The notes below the pieces were generated by a model, which saw nothing but the letters and a program-made list of their open reading frames with translations, searched no databases and had not been told where the DNA came from. Below, in pieces: positions 1-7,436 of a DNA stretch of 64,000 nucleotides. The DNA comes from Flavobacterium sp. HJ-32-4 (GTDB taxonomy: Bacteria; Bacteroidota; Bacteroidia; Flavobacteriales; Flavobacteriaceae): NCBI RefSeq assembly GCF_022532105.1, contig NZ_CP092832.1, positions 1,951,001-2,015,000 on the forward strand. Direction: 5' to 3'. A program made the position numbers and the translations under genes. Each line of letters starts with the position of its first letter. Position 1 is the first letter of the stretch.

Positions 1-240
1 GAGGTCATGCGCGCCATCGCGGTAAAAGAAAACGAAGGTCCCGCCCTCTCGCACAAAGAAGACAACGCCAAACTTGAGGCCTATTTTTCCGAAGTCCTTC
101 CGGATTACGACCGCGACCGGGTGTATACCTCTGATATCAAAAAAGTACTGAACTGGTACAACCTCCTGCAGGCAAACGGACTCGTTTCGAAAGAAGCACC
201 CGAAGCCGGCGTGGAAACCGATGCAGCCGCAGCGGAGTAG
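1..240 (+). CDS. DUF5606-family protein, C-terminal part
   Basis: The frame is open from the first base of the window, so the real start lies upstream. The visible 79 residues read like the C-terminal half of DUF5606 proteins, small Bacteroidota proteins of unknown function, with the characteristic stretch FSEVLPDYDRDRVYTSDIKK followed by a WYNxLQ helix. The end is an acidic alanine-rich tail. From memory, in flavobacteria this gene often sits just before mazG, as it does here. A hairpin terminator follows 25 nt after the stop. The family call comes from remembered sequences; the function is unknown. Confidence 0.7.
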   Translation, partial: EVMRAIAVKENEGPALSHKEDNAKLEAYFSEVLPDYDRDRVYTSDIKKVLNWYNLLQANGLVSKEAPEAGVETDAAAAE

Positions 241-265
241 TTCATAACTTTTCCAAAAACAACAC

Positions 266-299
266 ATCCCGTGAGTCGTTAAGGCTGACGGGATTTTTT
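266..299 (+). terminator. Rho-independent terminator after DUF5606 gene
   Basis: ATCCCGT pairs with ACGGGAT with further pairing inside (AGTC/GGCT), and a run of six T follows directly. Confidence 0.75.
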
Positions 300-319
300 A
301 TTTTTGGGGAAGGAGCGAG

Positions 320-575
320 GAGCAAGTATCAAGTATCAGGTATCAGGTATCAGGTATCAGGTATCAAGGAGCAAGGAGGAAAGAGGAAAGAGGAAAGAGG
401 AAAGAGGAAAGAGGAAAGAGCCAAGAACCAAGAACCAAGAACCAAGAACCAAGAACTACGAACTACGAACCAAGAACTTCTAATCCTCCTTCTCAGAAAA
501 AGAATACATATCAAGCTTACCCGAATCCCAACCCAAAACCCAACACCCAACACCCAAAACCCAAAACCTCCTTCT
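320..575. repeat. Heptamer arrays before mazG
   Basis: The 335-nt gap between the DUF5606 gene and mazG holds no gene. It is built of 7-bp tandem units in blocks: AGGTATC, then GAGGAAA, then CCAAGAA and CTACGAA, and finally looser CCCAAAA-type units up to the mazG start codon. Confidence 0.85.
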
Positions 576-1346
576 ATGTCCCGACCCGCCCAACTCGCCG
601 CTTTTGAACGTTTGCTCAACATCATGGACGACCTGCGCGCGCAGTGTCCGTGGGACAAAAAGCAAACCCTGCAGTCGCTTCGCCACCTGACCATCGAGGA
701 GACGTATGAGTTAGGCGATGCCATCCTCGACAGCGACCTGCAGGAGGTGAAGAAAGAACTGGGCGATTTGCTGCTCCACATTGTCTTTTACGCCAAGATT
801 GGAAGCGAGACCGGTGATTTCGACATTGCCGATGTGTGCCATGAGATTTGTGAGAAACTCATCCACCGCCACCCGCATATCTATGGGGATGTGACCGTGG
901 CGGACGAAGAGGAAGTCAAGCAAAATTGGGAGAAACTGAAATTGAAGGAAGGCAAGAAATCGGTGTTGGAAGGCGTGCCCCGCAGCCTGCCGGCGATGGT
1001 GAAGGCCAGCCGCATACAGGATAAAGTGAAAGGCGTCGGCTTCGACTGGGAACAACCCGAGCAGGTCTGGGAAAAAGTGCAGGAGGAACTGGGCGAGCTA
1101 CAGCACGAAGTCGCAACGGCCGACCACGACCGCATCGAATCGGAGTTTGGCGATGTATTGTTCTCGATGATCAACTACGCCCGTTTCCTCAACGTCAACC
1201 CCGAAGACGCCCTCGAACGCACCAATAAAAAGTTCATCAAACGCTTCCAACACCTCGAAAAACGCGCCGCCGAAACCGGTAAAAAACTGGCCGATATGAC
1301 GTTGGCGGAAATGGATGTGTTTTGGGAGGAAGCGAAGAAGCTGTGA
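576..1346 (+). CDS. mazG: Nucleoside triphosphate pyrophosphohydrolase MazG
   Basis: 256 residues, the usual length for a two-domain MazG, which hydrolyses (d)NTPs to monophosphate and pyrophosphate in the cytoplasm (housecleaning, control of (p)ppGpp-linked stress). The N-terminal domain shows CPWDKKQT, the metal-binding helix TIEETYELGDAI and a second acidic helix ELGDLLLHIVFYAKI. A second MazG domain follows with ELGELQHE and EFGDVLFSMINYARF. The start at 576 gives the normal N-terminus MSRPAQLAAFERLLNIMDDL. An array of AATTAG-type octamers begins about 25 nt after the stop. Confidence 0.95.
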   Translation: MSRPAQLAAFERLLNIMDDLRAQCPWDKKQTLQSLRHLTIEETYELGDAILDSDLQEVKKELGDLLLHIVFYAKIGSETGDFDIADVCHEICEKLIHRHPHIYGDVTVADEEEVKQNWEKLKLKEGKKSVLEGVPRSLPAMVKASRIQDKVKGVGFDWEQPEQVWEKVQEELGELQHEVATADHDRIESEFGDVLFSMINYARFLNVNPEDALERTNKKFIKRFQHLEKRAAETGKKLADMTLAEMDVFWEEAKKL

Positions 1347-1371
1347 GTAGCGGAGGCAATTTGCGAATGAG

Positions 1372-1424
1372 CCAATTAGCGAATTAGCGAATGTGGAATT
1401 AGATAATGAGAAAATTAGATAATG
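1372..1424. repeat. Octamer array, 3' flank of mazG
   Basis: Units of the type AATTAGCG and AATTAGAT, read on the plus strand, i.e. AATTAG away from mazG. Confidence 0.8.
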
Positions 1425-1643
1425 GGGTAGGAGCGTGGTAGTAAGGGGGATCAAGAATCATCGTATGCGCTAATGGGACAGGGGCAAAACCGAGTTTACC
1501 ATATTAGTGTTGGGTAAGGGAAAAGCCGACGCTTAGAGCTAGATCGCCATCCAGGGAAACGAAACAGTTATCTCCTAGCTTAAAGAAACAGACCAGCCGC
1601 GCGTTGAAGAGACTTTTTAGTCTCAATTGAGAAACGGAAGACA

Positions 1644-2351
1644 TTACATACAAAAATGGCGTCTTGCCATGCTGGCTCGACCGAACGGAACAGCCTTTCT
1701 TACATCGTGTGCCTGCCGTTCCTCCCGGTAATAAGCCGGCTCATTGGGTGCGTTTCGTCCGCTAAGGAAGTGGCGGCTCCACTTGACAGCCGTTGGAACA
1801 AATTCCTTTTTACCCCTCTTGAAAGCAATGACGGTTTTCTCCTCTTCCGTCGCCATTCGGATTTGGAAATTACGATTTTTGGAAGGATGAAACACCTTCA
1901 GGAGTTGGTCCACAAAAGCCTGTTTGATCGTGTCATTTGTGGTTGCAATCTGGAAGAAGGAAAAATGATCCTCCGGAAGGTCAGACAAATTAAAAATGTG
2001 ATCATTGTGTTTCACAAAGTCAAAAAAATAGGCAGTGTCAACGCTGATCAGGTTCTCGGGCGTAAGGAACAGGTAGTTAGGATATTTATTGGCGGGAAAC
2101 CCTGAGTCTCCACAACCAGACGTTTCCCGTTCGATTTCCGTTTGGTACAGGAAAACACGGTCTCGATCCAAAACAACGACGGTGTTGGAATACCACTTCA
2201 GGGATTCCGGTGTTTTTAGGCGTACTATCCGCGGTTCCTTCTTTTGCCTTTCGGCAAACAATGAGTCCTGTTTTGACACAATATAGTCAGTCGATTCACC
2301 GCGTTTACAACCCATACTGACCAAAATCAGAAAAAATACTACGTTCCTCAT
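1644..2351 (-). CDS. Hypothetical lipoprotein
   Basis: 235 residues from the ATG at 2351, chosen because MRNVVFFLILVSMGCKRG is a short lipoprotein-like signal with the acceptor cysteine in SMGC; upstream in-frame ATGs (2372, 2399) would place a charged stretch ahead of the signal. The mature part is charged, with no domain I recognise. It stands alone on the minus strand between mazG and the toxin-antitoxin pair. A small perfect hairpin (GAGACT-TTTT-AGTCTC, 1609-1624) lies just past the stop without a T-run. Predicted to be anchored in the cell envelope; function unknown. Confidence 0.6.
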   Translation of the reverse strand: MRNVVFFLILVSMGCKRGESTDYIVSKQDSLFAERQKKEPRIVRLKTPESLKWYSNTVVVLDRDRVFLYQTEIERETSGCGDSGFPANKYPNYLFLTPENLISVDTAYFFDFVKHNDHIFNLSDLPEDHFSFFQIATTNDTIKQAFVDQLLKVFHPSKNRNFQIRMATEEEKTVIAFKRGKKEFVPTAVKWSRHFLSGRNAPNEPAYYREERQAHDVRKAVPFGRASMARRHFCM

Positions 2352-2466
2352 TTTTAGATGGATTCGTTTCATTGGGATAGGGTTGTAACCACGTTTCATT
2401 TTATCGTTTTTCCTTCCTGATTATTTCCATCTTTTTCTGTTCCCCCGTTCCCGCTTCCATCCCAAA

Positions 2467-2593
2467 AATAGCCCATTACCCAATTGCCTCATTCGCTAGT
2501 CCCACATTATCTAATTATCTCATTTCCTCATTATCTCATTTTCTAATTCGCTAATTATCTAATTGCCCTCATTTTCTCATTATCTAATTCGTA
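2467..2593. repeat. Octamer array, 5' flank of yefM-yoeB
   Basis: A dozen degenerate octamers ATTnnCTm (nn = AT, TT, TC, CG or GC; m = A or C) in nearly unbroken register, ending about 35 nt before the antitoxin start. Plus-strand reading is CTAATT. Confidence 0.85.
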
Positions 2594-2595
2594 TA

Positions 2596-2615
2596 TTGTA
2601 CTTATATTTGTACAA
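2596..2615 (+). promoter_or_regulatory. YefM operator overlapping the -7 box
   Basis: Inverted repeat TTGTAC-N8-GTACAA. The TGTAC/GTACA half-sites match the TGTACA core known for YefM operators in other bacteria. The Bacteroidota -7 box TATATTTG (2603-2610) lies inside it, so YefM binding would block the promoter. The start codon is only 11 nt further on. Confidence 0.6.
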
Positions 2616-2626
2616 AATATACAACA

Positions 2627-2881
2627 ATGTTCGTCGCCAATATCTCCGAATTCAGAAAAGACATCAAATCCTACCTTGATCGTGTTGCAAAGAATTTTGA
2701 AACCCTGATCATCAACAGGGGTAAGGATTCCGGTATCGTTGTCATGTCGCTTGAAGAGTATAATTCCCTCATGGCCACCAGTTATGAGTTGTCTTCCCGT
2801 GCGAACGAAAAAAGACTGGATTCGGCAATCGAGAAGCTGCGCAACGGGAAGGCATTCGATAAAGACCTGATTGAAGACTAA
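2627..2881 (+). CDS. yefM: Antitoxin of Phd/YefM family
   Basis: 84 residues. The N-terminal half (VANISEFRKDIKSYLDRVAK) has the Phd/YefM fold pattern of a DNA-binding antitoxin, followed by LIINRGKDSGIVVMSLEEYNSL, a classic YefM motif. The C-terminus is the charged toxin-wrapping tail. Its TAA stop overlaps the toxin ATG by one base, so the two are co-translated. It should neutralise YoeB and repress its own promoter through the TGTAC inverted repeat just upstream. Confidence 0.92.
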   Translation: MFVANISEFRKDIKSYLDRVAKNFETLIINRGKDSGIVVMSLEEYNSLMATSYELSSRANEKRLDSAIEKLRNGKAFDKDLIED

Positions 2882-3138
2882 TGCGGTACGTTTTTGTAGA
2901 CGAATCTTGGGAAGACTACCTTTATTGGCAAAAAATCGATAAAAAGAAGGTAAAGCGAATCAACGACCTACTGAAGGATATTGCGCGGTCGCCTTTCGAA
3001 GGAATCGGAAAACCGGAACCCCTAAAACACAAATACTCCGGATTCTGGTCGAGGCGGATCGATGAAGAGCACCGATTGATCTATCGCTACCAGGACGATG
3101 AAATCCAAATCGTCAAATGCAGGCATCATTACGATTAG
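2881..3138 (+). CDS. yoeB: Toxin YoeB, ribosome-dependent mRNA interferase
   Basis: 85 residues, the family length. The residues known to be catalytic in E. coli YoeB fall at the same numbers: Glu46 (GKPEPLK), Arg65 (DEEHRLIY), His83 and Tyr84 in the terminal RHHYD. YoeB cleaves mRNA in the ribosomal A site when freed from YefM. All key residues are intact, so the toxin should be active. Confidence 0.95.
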   Translation: MRYVFVDESWEDYLYWQKIDKKKVKRINDLLKDIARSPFEGIGKPEPLKHKYSGFWSRRIDEEHRLIYRYQDDEIQIVKCRHHYD

Positions 3139-3162
3139 TGTTTCTTCGCCACTGATCTGCCC

Positions 3163-3240
3163 CCATTATCTAATTATCTCATTTTCTCATGATCTAATTC
3201 CCATTCGCTAATTCGCTAATTTCCTAATTCGCTAATTACT
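3163..3240. repeat. Octamer array, 5' flank of permease gene
   Basis: ATTATCTA, ATTTTCTC and ATTCGCTA units, plus-strand reading CTAATT, midway between the yoeB stop and the permease start. The last unit runs into TATCTTTA (3240-3247), a one-mismatch -7 box. Confidence 0.8.
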
Positions 3241-3264
3241 ATCTTTAGCCAAACAACCAAAAAC

Positions 3265-4695
3265 ATGGCCGAAAAACACCAATTACAGCGTTCGCTCGGA
3301 CTCGTGAGCGCTACTTCCATCGTAGCGGGCTCAATGATCGGGTCGGGCATTTTCATCGTAACCACCCTTATGGCGCGCGACATCGGATCGTCCGGCTATA
3401 TGCTGTTGCTGTGGGTGTTGACGGGCTTCCTGACCATGACCGCGGCGCTGACCTATGGGGAATTGGCGGGGATGATGCCTACCGCGGGCGGACAGTTCGT
3501 CTACATCCAGCGGGCCTTCGGACGCCTGTGGTCGTTCCTCTATGGATGGACGGTATTCACGGTCATCCAAACCTGTACCATCGCGGCGGTCGCTGTGGCC
3601 TTTGCCAATTATACCGCGGTGTTTTTCCCAGCGCTTGAAACGAAGCTTTTCGAAGCGGGCGCGTATGTCATATCCCTCAAACAGGTGTTGGCATTGCTCA
3701 GCATCCTGCTCCTGACCTATATCAACACCAAAGGCGTACGGTCGGGTAAGGCGGTGCAGACAACCTTTACGGCCGCTAAACTGGTGGCGATCTTTTCCCT
3801 GATTTTCCTCGGACTCTACGTCGGATTGCAGACCGATACACTCGCCGCCAATTTTGCCGATATGTGGCATCCGGTGAAAACCGGCACCGACGGATCGATC
3901 ACCGAACTCGCCGGTGGAGCGCTGGTGGGTGCGTTGGGCGCCGCCATCATCAACCCGCTTTTTTCAAGCGATGCCTGGAACAACGTTACGTTTATCGCCG
4001 GGGAAATACGCGATCCGAAAAAGAACATCCCGCGAAGCCTCTTCCTAGGAACTGCTATTGTGACGGTCATCTATCTTTTGGCGAACCTCGCGTATCTGTC
4101 GCTGTTGCCGCTCAATGGTAATCCGGATGGGGTTTCCGTACTGGAGCGCGGTATCATGTTCGCTGACCAGGATCGGGTAGGGGCTGCCGCCGCCAGCGTG
4201 ATTTTCGGTAATGCCGGCGTGCTGATCATGGCCGGTTTGATTATGGTGTCGACTTTTGGTTGCAACAGCGGACTCATCCTCGCCGGTGGTCGTATTTTCT
4301 ACGCCATGGCCAAAGACGGTATGTTCTTCCGCCAGGCCGGCGAACTCAACCGCCACGATGTTCCCGCCAAAGCCCTATGGGTGCAGTGCCTCTGGGCCAG
4401 TCTGTTGTGTTTTTCCGGTACCTATGGTACCTTGATCAAATACGCCACCTTTGCGTCGTTGCTTTTCTATATGGTCACCATACTTGGGGTGTTCCGACTG
4501 CGTAAGACCGAGCCACAGGCCGATCGGCCGTATCGCGCGTTCGGTTTCCCGGCGCTGCCCATCATCTACCTTTTGGTGACCCTGGGGATTTGCGGGGCAC
4601 TCTTCCTTTATGATACCGTCAATACCGCGGTGGCCATCGGTGTCGTCGCACTGGGTGTGCCGGTGTACTACGGTTTCCTGAAGAAGAAAGCGTAG
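3265..4695 (+). CDS. APC-superfamily amino acid permease
   Basis: 476 residues with about twelve hydrophobic segments. The first segment carries SIVAGSMIGSGIF, the glycine-rich TM1 motif of amino acid/polyamine/organocation transporters; YGELAGMMPTAGGQFVYIQRAFG is the conserved TM2-loop region. It is an inner-membrane secondary transporter; the substrate cannot be told from sequence, though the layout resembles the LAT-like branch. It is monocistronic: an octamer array lies before it, and the gap to ccoI holds a separate promoter. Confidence 0.85.
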   Translation: MAEKHQLQRSLGLVSATSIVAGSMIGSGIFIVTTLMARDIGSSGYMLLLWVLTGFLTMTAALTYGELAGMMPTAGGQFVYIQRAFGRLWSFLYGWTVFTVIQTCTIAAVAVAFANYTAVFFPALETKLFEAGAYVISLKQVLALLSILLLTYINTKGVRSGKAVQTTFTAAKLVAIFSLIFLGLYVGLQTDTLAANFADMWHPVKTGTDGSITELAGGALVGALGAAIINPLFSSDAWNNVTFIAGEIRDPKKNIPRSLFLGTAIVTVIYLLANLAYLSLLPLNGNPDGVSVLERGIMFADQDRVGAAAASVIFGNAGVLIMAGLIMVSTFGCNSGLILAGGRIFYAMAKDGMFFRQAGELNRHDVPAKALWVQCLWASLLCFSGTYGTLIKYATFASLLFYMVTILGVFRLRKTEPQADRPYRAFGFPALPIIYLLVTLGICGALFLYDTVNTAVAIGVVALGVPVYYGFLKKKA

Positions 4696-4731
4696 CCATT
4701 TGCGGGTGTGGTAGCGGAAATCGCGCCGTAC

Positions 4732-4774
4732 TGATACTTGTCATATTCCTCTCGGGCCCGGCTCCGGAATTTTG
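4732..4774 (+). promoter_or_regulatory. ccoI promoter with FNR/CRP-type box
   Basis: Palindrome TGATACTTGTCA (4732-4743; core TGA-N6-TCA) lies 29.5 bp, centre to first base, before a -7-like box GAATTTTG (4767-4774, one mismatch to TAnnTTTG). The hemN promoter has the same arrangement. This places the box near -42 of the likely start, the class II activator position. Confidence 0.55.
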
Positions 4775-4794
4775 CCTCAGGTAAATGAGCAAAA

Positions 4795-7239
4795 ATGAGT
4801 TCCGGTACGTGTTTCCATTGCGGGTTACTGCTTCCCGCCGACGTGATTTCCTTTGATGAAAAGCGGTTCTGTTGCGAAGGTTGTAAAACGGTCTACGAGC
4901 TGTTCAGCGCCTCCGACATGTCGTGTTACTACGATTTTGCGGCAGCGCCGGGTGCTTCTCCCACTGCGGCGTCTGAAAAATACGGCTTCCTTTCGAATGC
5001 CGAGATCGCATCGAGCCTGCTTGATTTTCAGGAAGGCGATACGGCGATCGTCACCCTTCGTATTCCGCATATCCACTGCAGTTCCTGTATCTGGATACTG
5101 GAGAACCTCTCACGCCTCGACGCAGGGGTGCGGCAGTCGACGGTGAACTTCCCGAAAAAGAACGTCCGCATCCTGTTCGATCCCAACCAAACCACACTCG
5201 AACGGCTGGTCGGCCTGTTGTGCCGTATCGGATATGAACCCTACATCAGCCTTGAGAACTACAAAGGCGAGACCGTAAAGAAAGACCGGTCAGACCTTTA
5301 CAAACTGGCGGTTGCCTTCTTCAGCTTCGGGAACATCATGTTGCTGTCGTTCCCCGAATACTTCGAACTGCACGAATACTGGCTCGACCAATACCGGGGT
5401 TTCTTTCGGTTGCTGATCTTTCTGTTGGCACTTCCGAGTTTCCTGTATTCCGCCAGTGGTTACTATAAAGCCTCATGGAAATCGATCCGTACGAGTCGGC
5501 TGACCATTGAAATACCCATCGCACTCGGCATCATCGTTATGTTCGTACGCAGCGTTGCGGATATGCTGCTGAACCACGGACCGGGCTTTTTCGACTCGAT
5601 GTGCGGGTTGATCTTTTTTATGTTGCTCGGCCGCGCCTTCCAGACCAAGACCTTCCAGTTCCTGAACTTTGAACGCGATTACCGTTCGTATTTTCCGGTC
5701 GCGGTGACGCGTATCGTAAGCGGGCAGGAGGAGAGTGTTCCGGTGGACGAGATACGGAAAGGCGACCGGCTACTGATCCGCAACCAGGAATTGATCCCCG
5801 CCGATGCGGTGCTGATGTCGCCCACGGCCTCTATCGACTATAGTTTCGTGACGGGCGAGGCCCTTCCCGTACGGAAAACATCCGGCGACAAGCTTTTTGC
5901 CGGCGGACGCCAATGCGGGGTTTCCATCGAGATGGAGGTCGTCGCCGATATGTCGCAGTCGTACCTCACCAGCCTATGGGCCAACGAGATCTTCCAGAAA
6001 CAGCACGAACGGGCGGTAGAATCGGTGACCGATCGCGTGAGCCGCTACTTTACGCCCGCACTGCTGGTGATTGCCTTCGGTGGTTTTTTCTTTTGGATGG
6101 GACGCGATATGACCACAGCGTTCAACGTCTTCACAGCGGTATTGATCGTGGCGTGTCCGTGTGCCCTGGCCCTCACCGCCCCCTTTACCCTTGGGAATAT
6201 CCTTCGTATCCTCGGACGGCGTCGTCTGTATCTCAAAAATGCCCGGGTCATCGAGCAGTTGGCGTCGGTGGATACGATTATCTTCGATAAGACGGGTACG
6301 ATCACGGCATCCGGTGATGGTGCCATATCCTACGACGGACGTCTTCTTTCCGAAGGGGAAAAACGCCAACTGGCCAGTGCCCTCAAGCATTCACAGCATC
6401 CTCTCAGCCGGATGTTGTATACGCATCTCGCTACGGGTGGTACTGATCCGGTCAGCACGTATGAGGAACTTCCCGGTAAAGGCATCCAGGCGGACGTAGG
6501 CGCGACCAACATCACGCTGGGTTCGGCTCTTTTTGTGGGCGCTCCCGTGCAGCAGGAAACCGCAGAGGTGCACGTGGCCATCAACGGAACCTACGCCGGT
6601 CGTTTCCGCTTTGCGCAACGCTACCGCGAATCTTTGGAAGAGGTCTTTACGGCGTTGTCGGCGCGGTATCGGGTGGGACTCTTATCCGGTGACAACGAAG
6701 GCGAACGCGAGCGACTCGAAAACCTGCTGCCAAAGGGTGTGACGATGCGTTTCAACCAGACGCCACAAGACAAACTCGAATACATCCGGTCGTTGCAATC
6801 GGAGGGAAGGAAGGTACTGATGATAGGCGACGGACTCAACGATGCCGGTGCCCTCGCGCAGAGCAACGTCGGGATTTCGATTACCGAAGATGTCAATATC
6901 TTTTCGCCGGCCTGCGATGGCATACTCGATGCCGCCGATTTCGCGGCCCTACCCGGATTCCTCTCCCTGTCCCGCAAAGCGATGTGGGTCATCACGATGA
7001 GCTTCGGTTTATCGCTGCTGTATAACGTCGTCGGTCTTTCCTATGCCCTTTCCGGACACTTATATCCGTTGGTGGCGGCGATCATCATGCCGTTGAGTAC
7101 GGTGACGATTGTCAGTTTCGTGACCATCGTCGGCAACGCCTATGCCCGCTCGGTTTTTCGTAAGAAACCCGCTAAAAAAGCCGTTTCGGCTGATAATTAT
7201 CATTTTTCCGGGTTACGGTCTAATCTACCTTTGAAATAG
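4795..7239 (+). CDS. ccoI: Copper-translocating P1B-type ATPase CcoI (cbb3 assembly)
   Basis: 814 residues. In order: an N-terminal cysteine-rich metal-binding region (C6, C9, C26, C27, C30) typical of CcoI/FixI, a heavy-metal-associated domain with HCSSC (C95, C98), membrane helices, the actuator motif TGEALP, the CPC metal site at 454-456, the phosphorylation motif DKTGT at 498-502, and GDGLNDAGAL near the end. CcoI exports Cu(I) for the CuB site of cbb3 oxidase. It opens the cco cluster, 9 nt before ccoS, which separates it from ordinary CopA efflux pumps. Start ATG at 4795; an earlier ATG at 4785 is out of frame. Confidence 0.95.
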   Translation: MSSGTCFHCGLLLPADVISFDEKRFCCEGCKTVYELFSASDMSCYYDFAAAPGASPTAASEKYGFLSNAEIASSLLDFQEGDTAIVTLRIPHIHCSSCIWILENLSRLDAGVRQSTVNFPKKNVRILFDPNQTTLERLVGLLCRIGYEPYISLENYKGETVKKDRSDLYKLAVAFFSFGNIMLLSFPEYFELHEYWLDQYRGFFRLLIFLLALPSFLYSASGYYKASWKSIRTSRLTIEIPIALGIIVMFVRSVADMLLNHGPGFFDSMCGLIFFMLLGRAFQTKTFQFLNFERDYRSYFPVAVTRIVSGQEESVPVDEIRKGDRLLIRNQELIPADAVLMSPTASIDYSFVTGEALPVRKTSGDKLFAGGRQCGVSIEMEVVADMSQSYLTSLWANEIFQKQHERAVESVTDRVSRYFTPALLVIAFGGFFFWMGRDMTTAFNVFTAVLIVACPCALALTAPFTLGNILRILGRRRLYLKNARVIEQLASVDTIIFDKTGTITASGDGAISYDGRLLSEGEKRQLASALKHSQHPLSRMLYTHLATGGTDPVSTYEELPGKGIQADVGATNITLGSALFVGAPVQQETAEVHVAINGTYAGRFRFAQRYRESLEEVFTALSARYRVGLLSGDNEGERERLENLLPKGVTMRFNQTPQDKLEYIRSLQSEGRKVLMIGDGLNDAGALAQSNVGISITEDVNIFSPACDGILDAADFAALPGFLSLSRKAMWVITMSFGLSLLYNVVGLSYALSGHLYPLVAAIIMPLSTVTIVSFVTIVGNAYARSVFRKKPAKKAVSADNYHFSGLRSNLPLK

Positions 7240-7248
7240 TAAACTGTT

Positions 7249-7434
7249 ATGAGCGTCATCTGGATTTTAATCTCAATTAGTATCGTCATCGCGGCCTGTT
7301 TTCTTTTCGCTTTCGTAAAGGCAACACGCAGCGGCCAGTTCGACGATGATTACACCCCATCTGTCCGTATGCTTTTCGACGACGAGCTTCGCACGGATGC
7401 GGCAACAACTGAAAACCAAGCAAAAACAACGTGA
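7249..7434 (+). CDS. ccoS: cbb3 oxidase assembly protein CcoS
   Basis: 61 residues with one N-terminal membrane helix followed by FVKATRSGQFDDDYTPSVRML, the CcoS signature (helix, then a short basic/acidic stretch ending in a conserved aromatic/proline). CcoS is needed for cofactor insertion into CcoN. It lies between ccoI and ccoN as in other cco clusters. Confidence 0.9.
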   Translation: MSVIWILISISIVIAACFLFAFVKATRSGQFDDDYTPSVRMLFDDELRTDAATTENQAKTT

Positions 7435-7436
7435 AT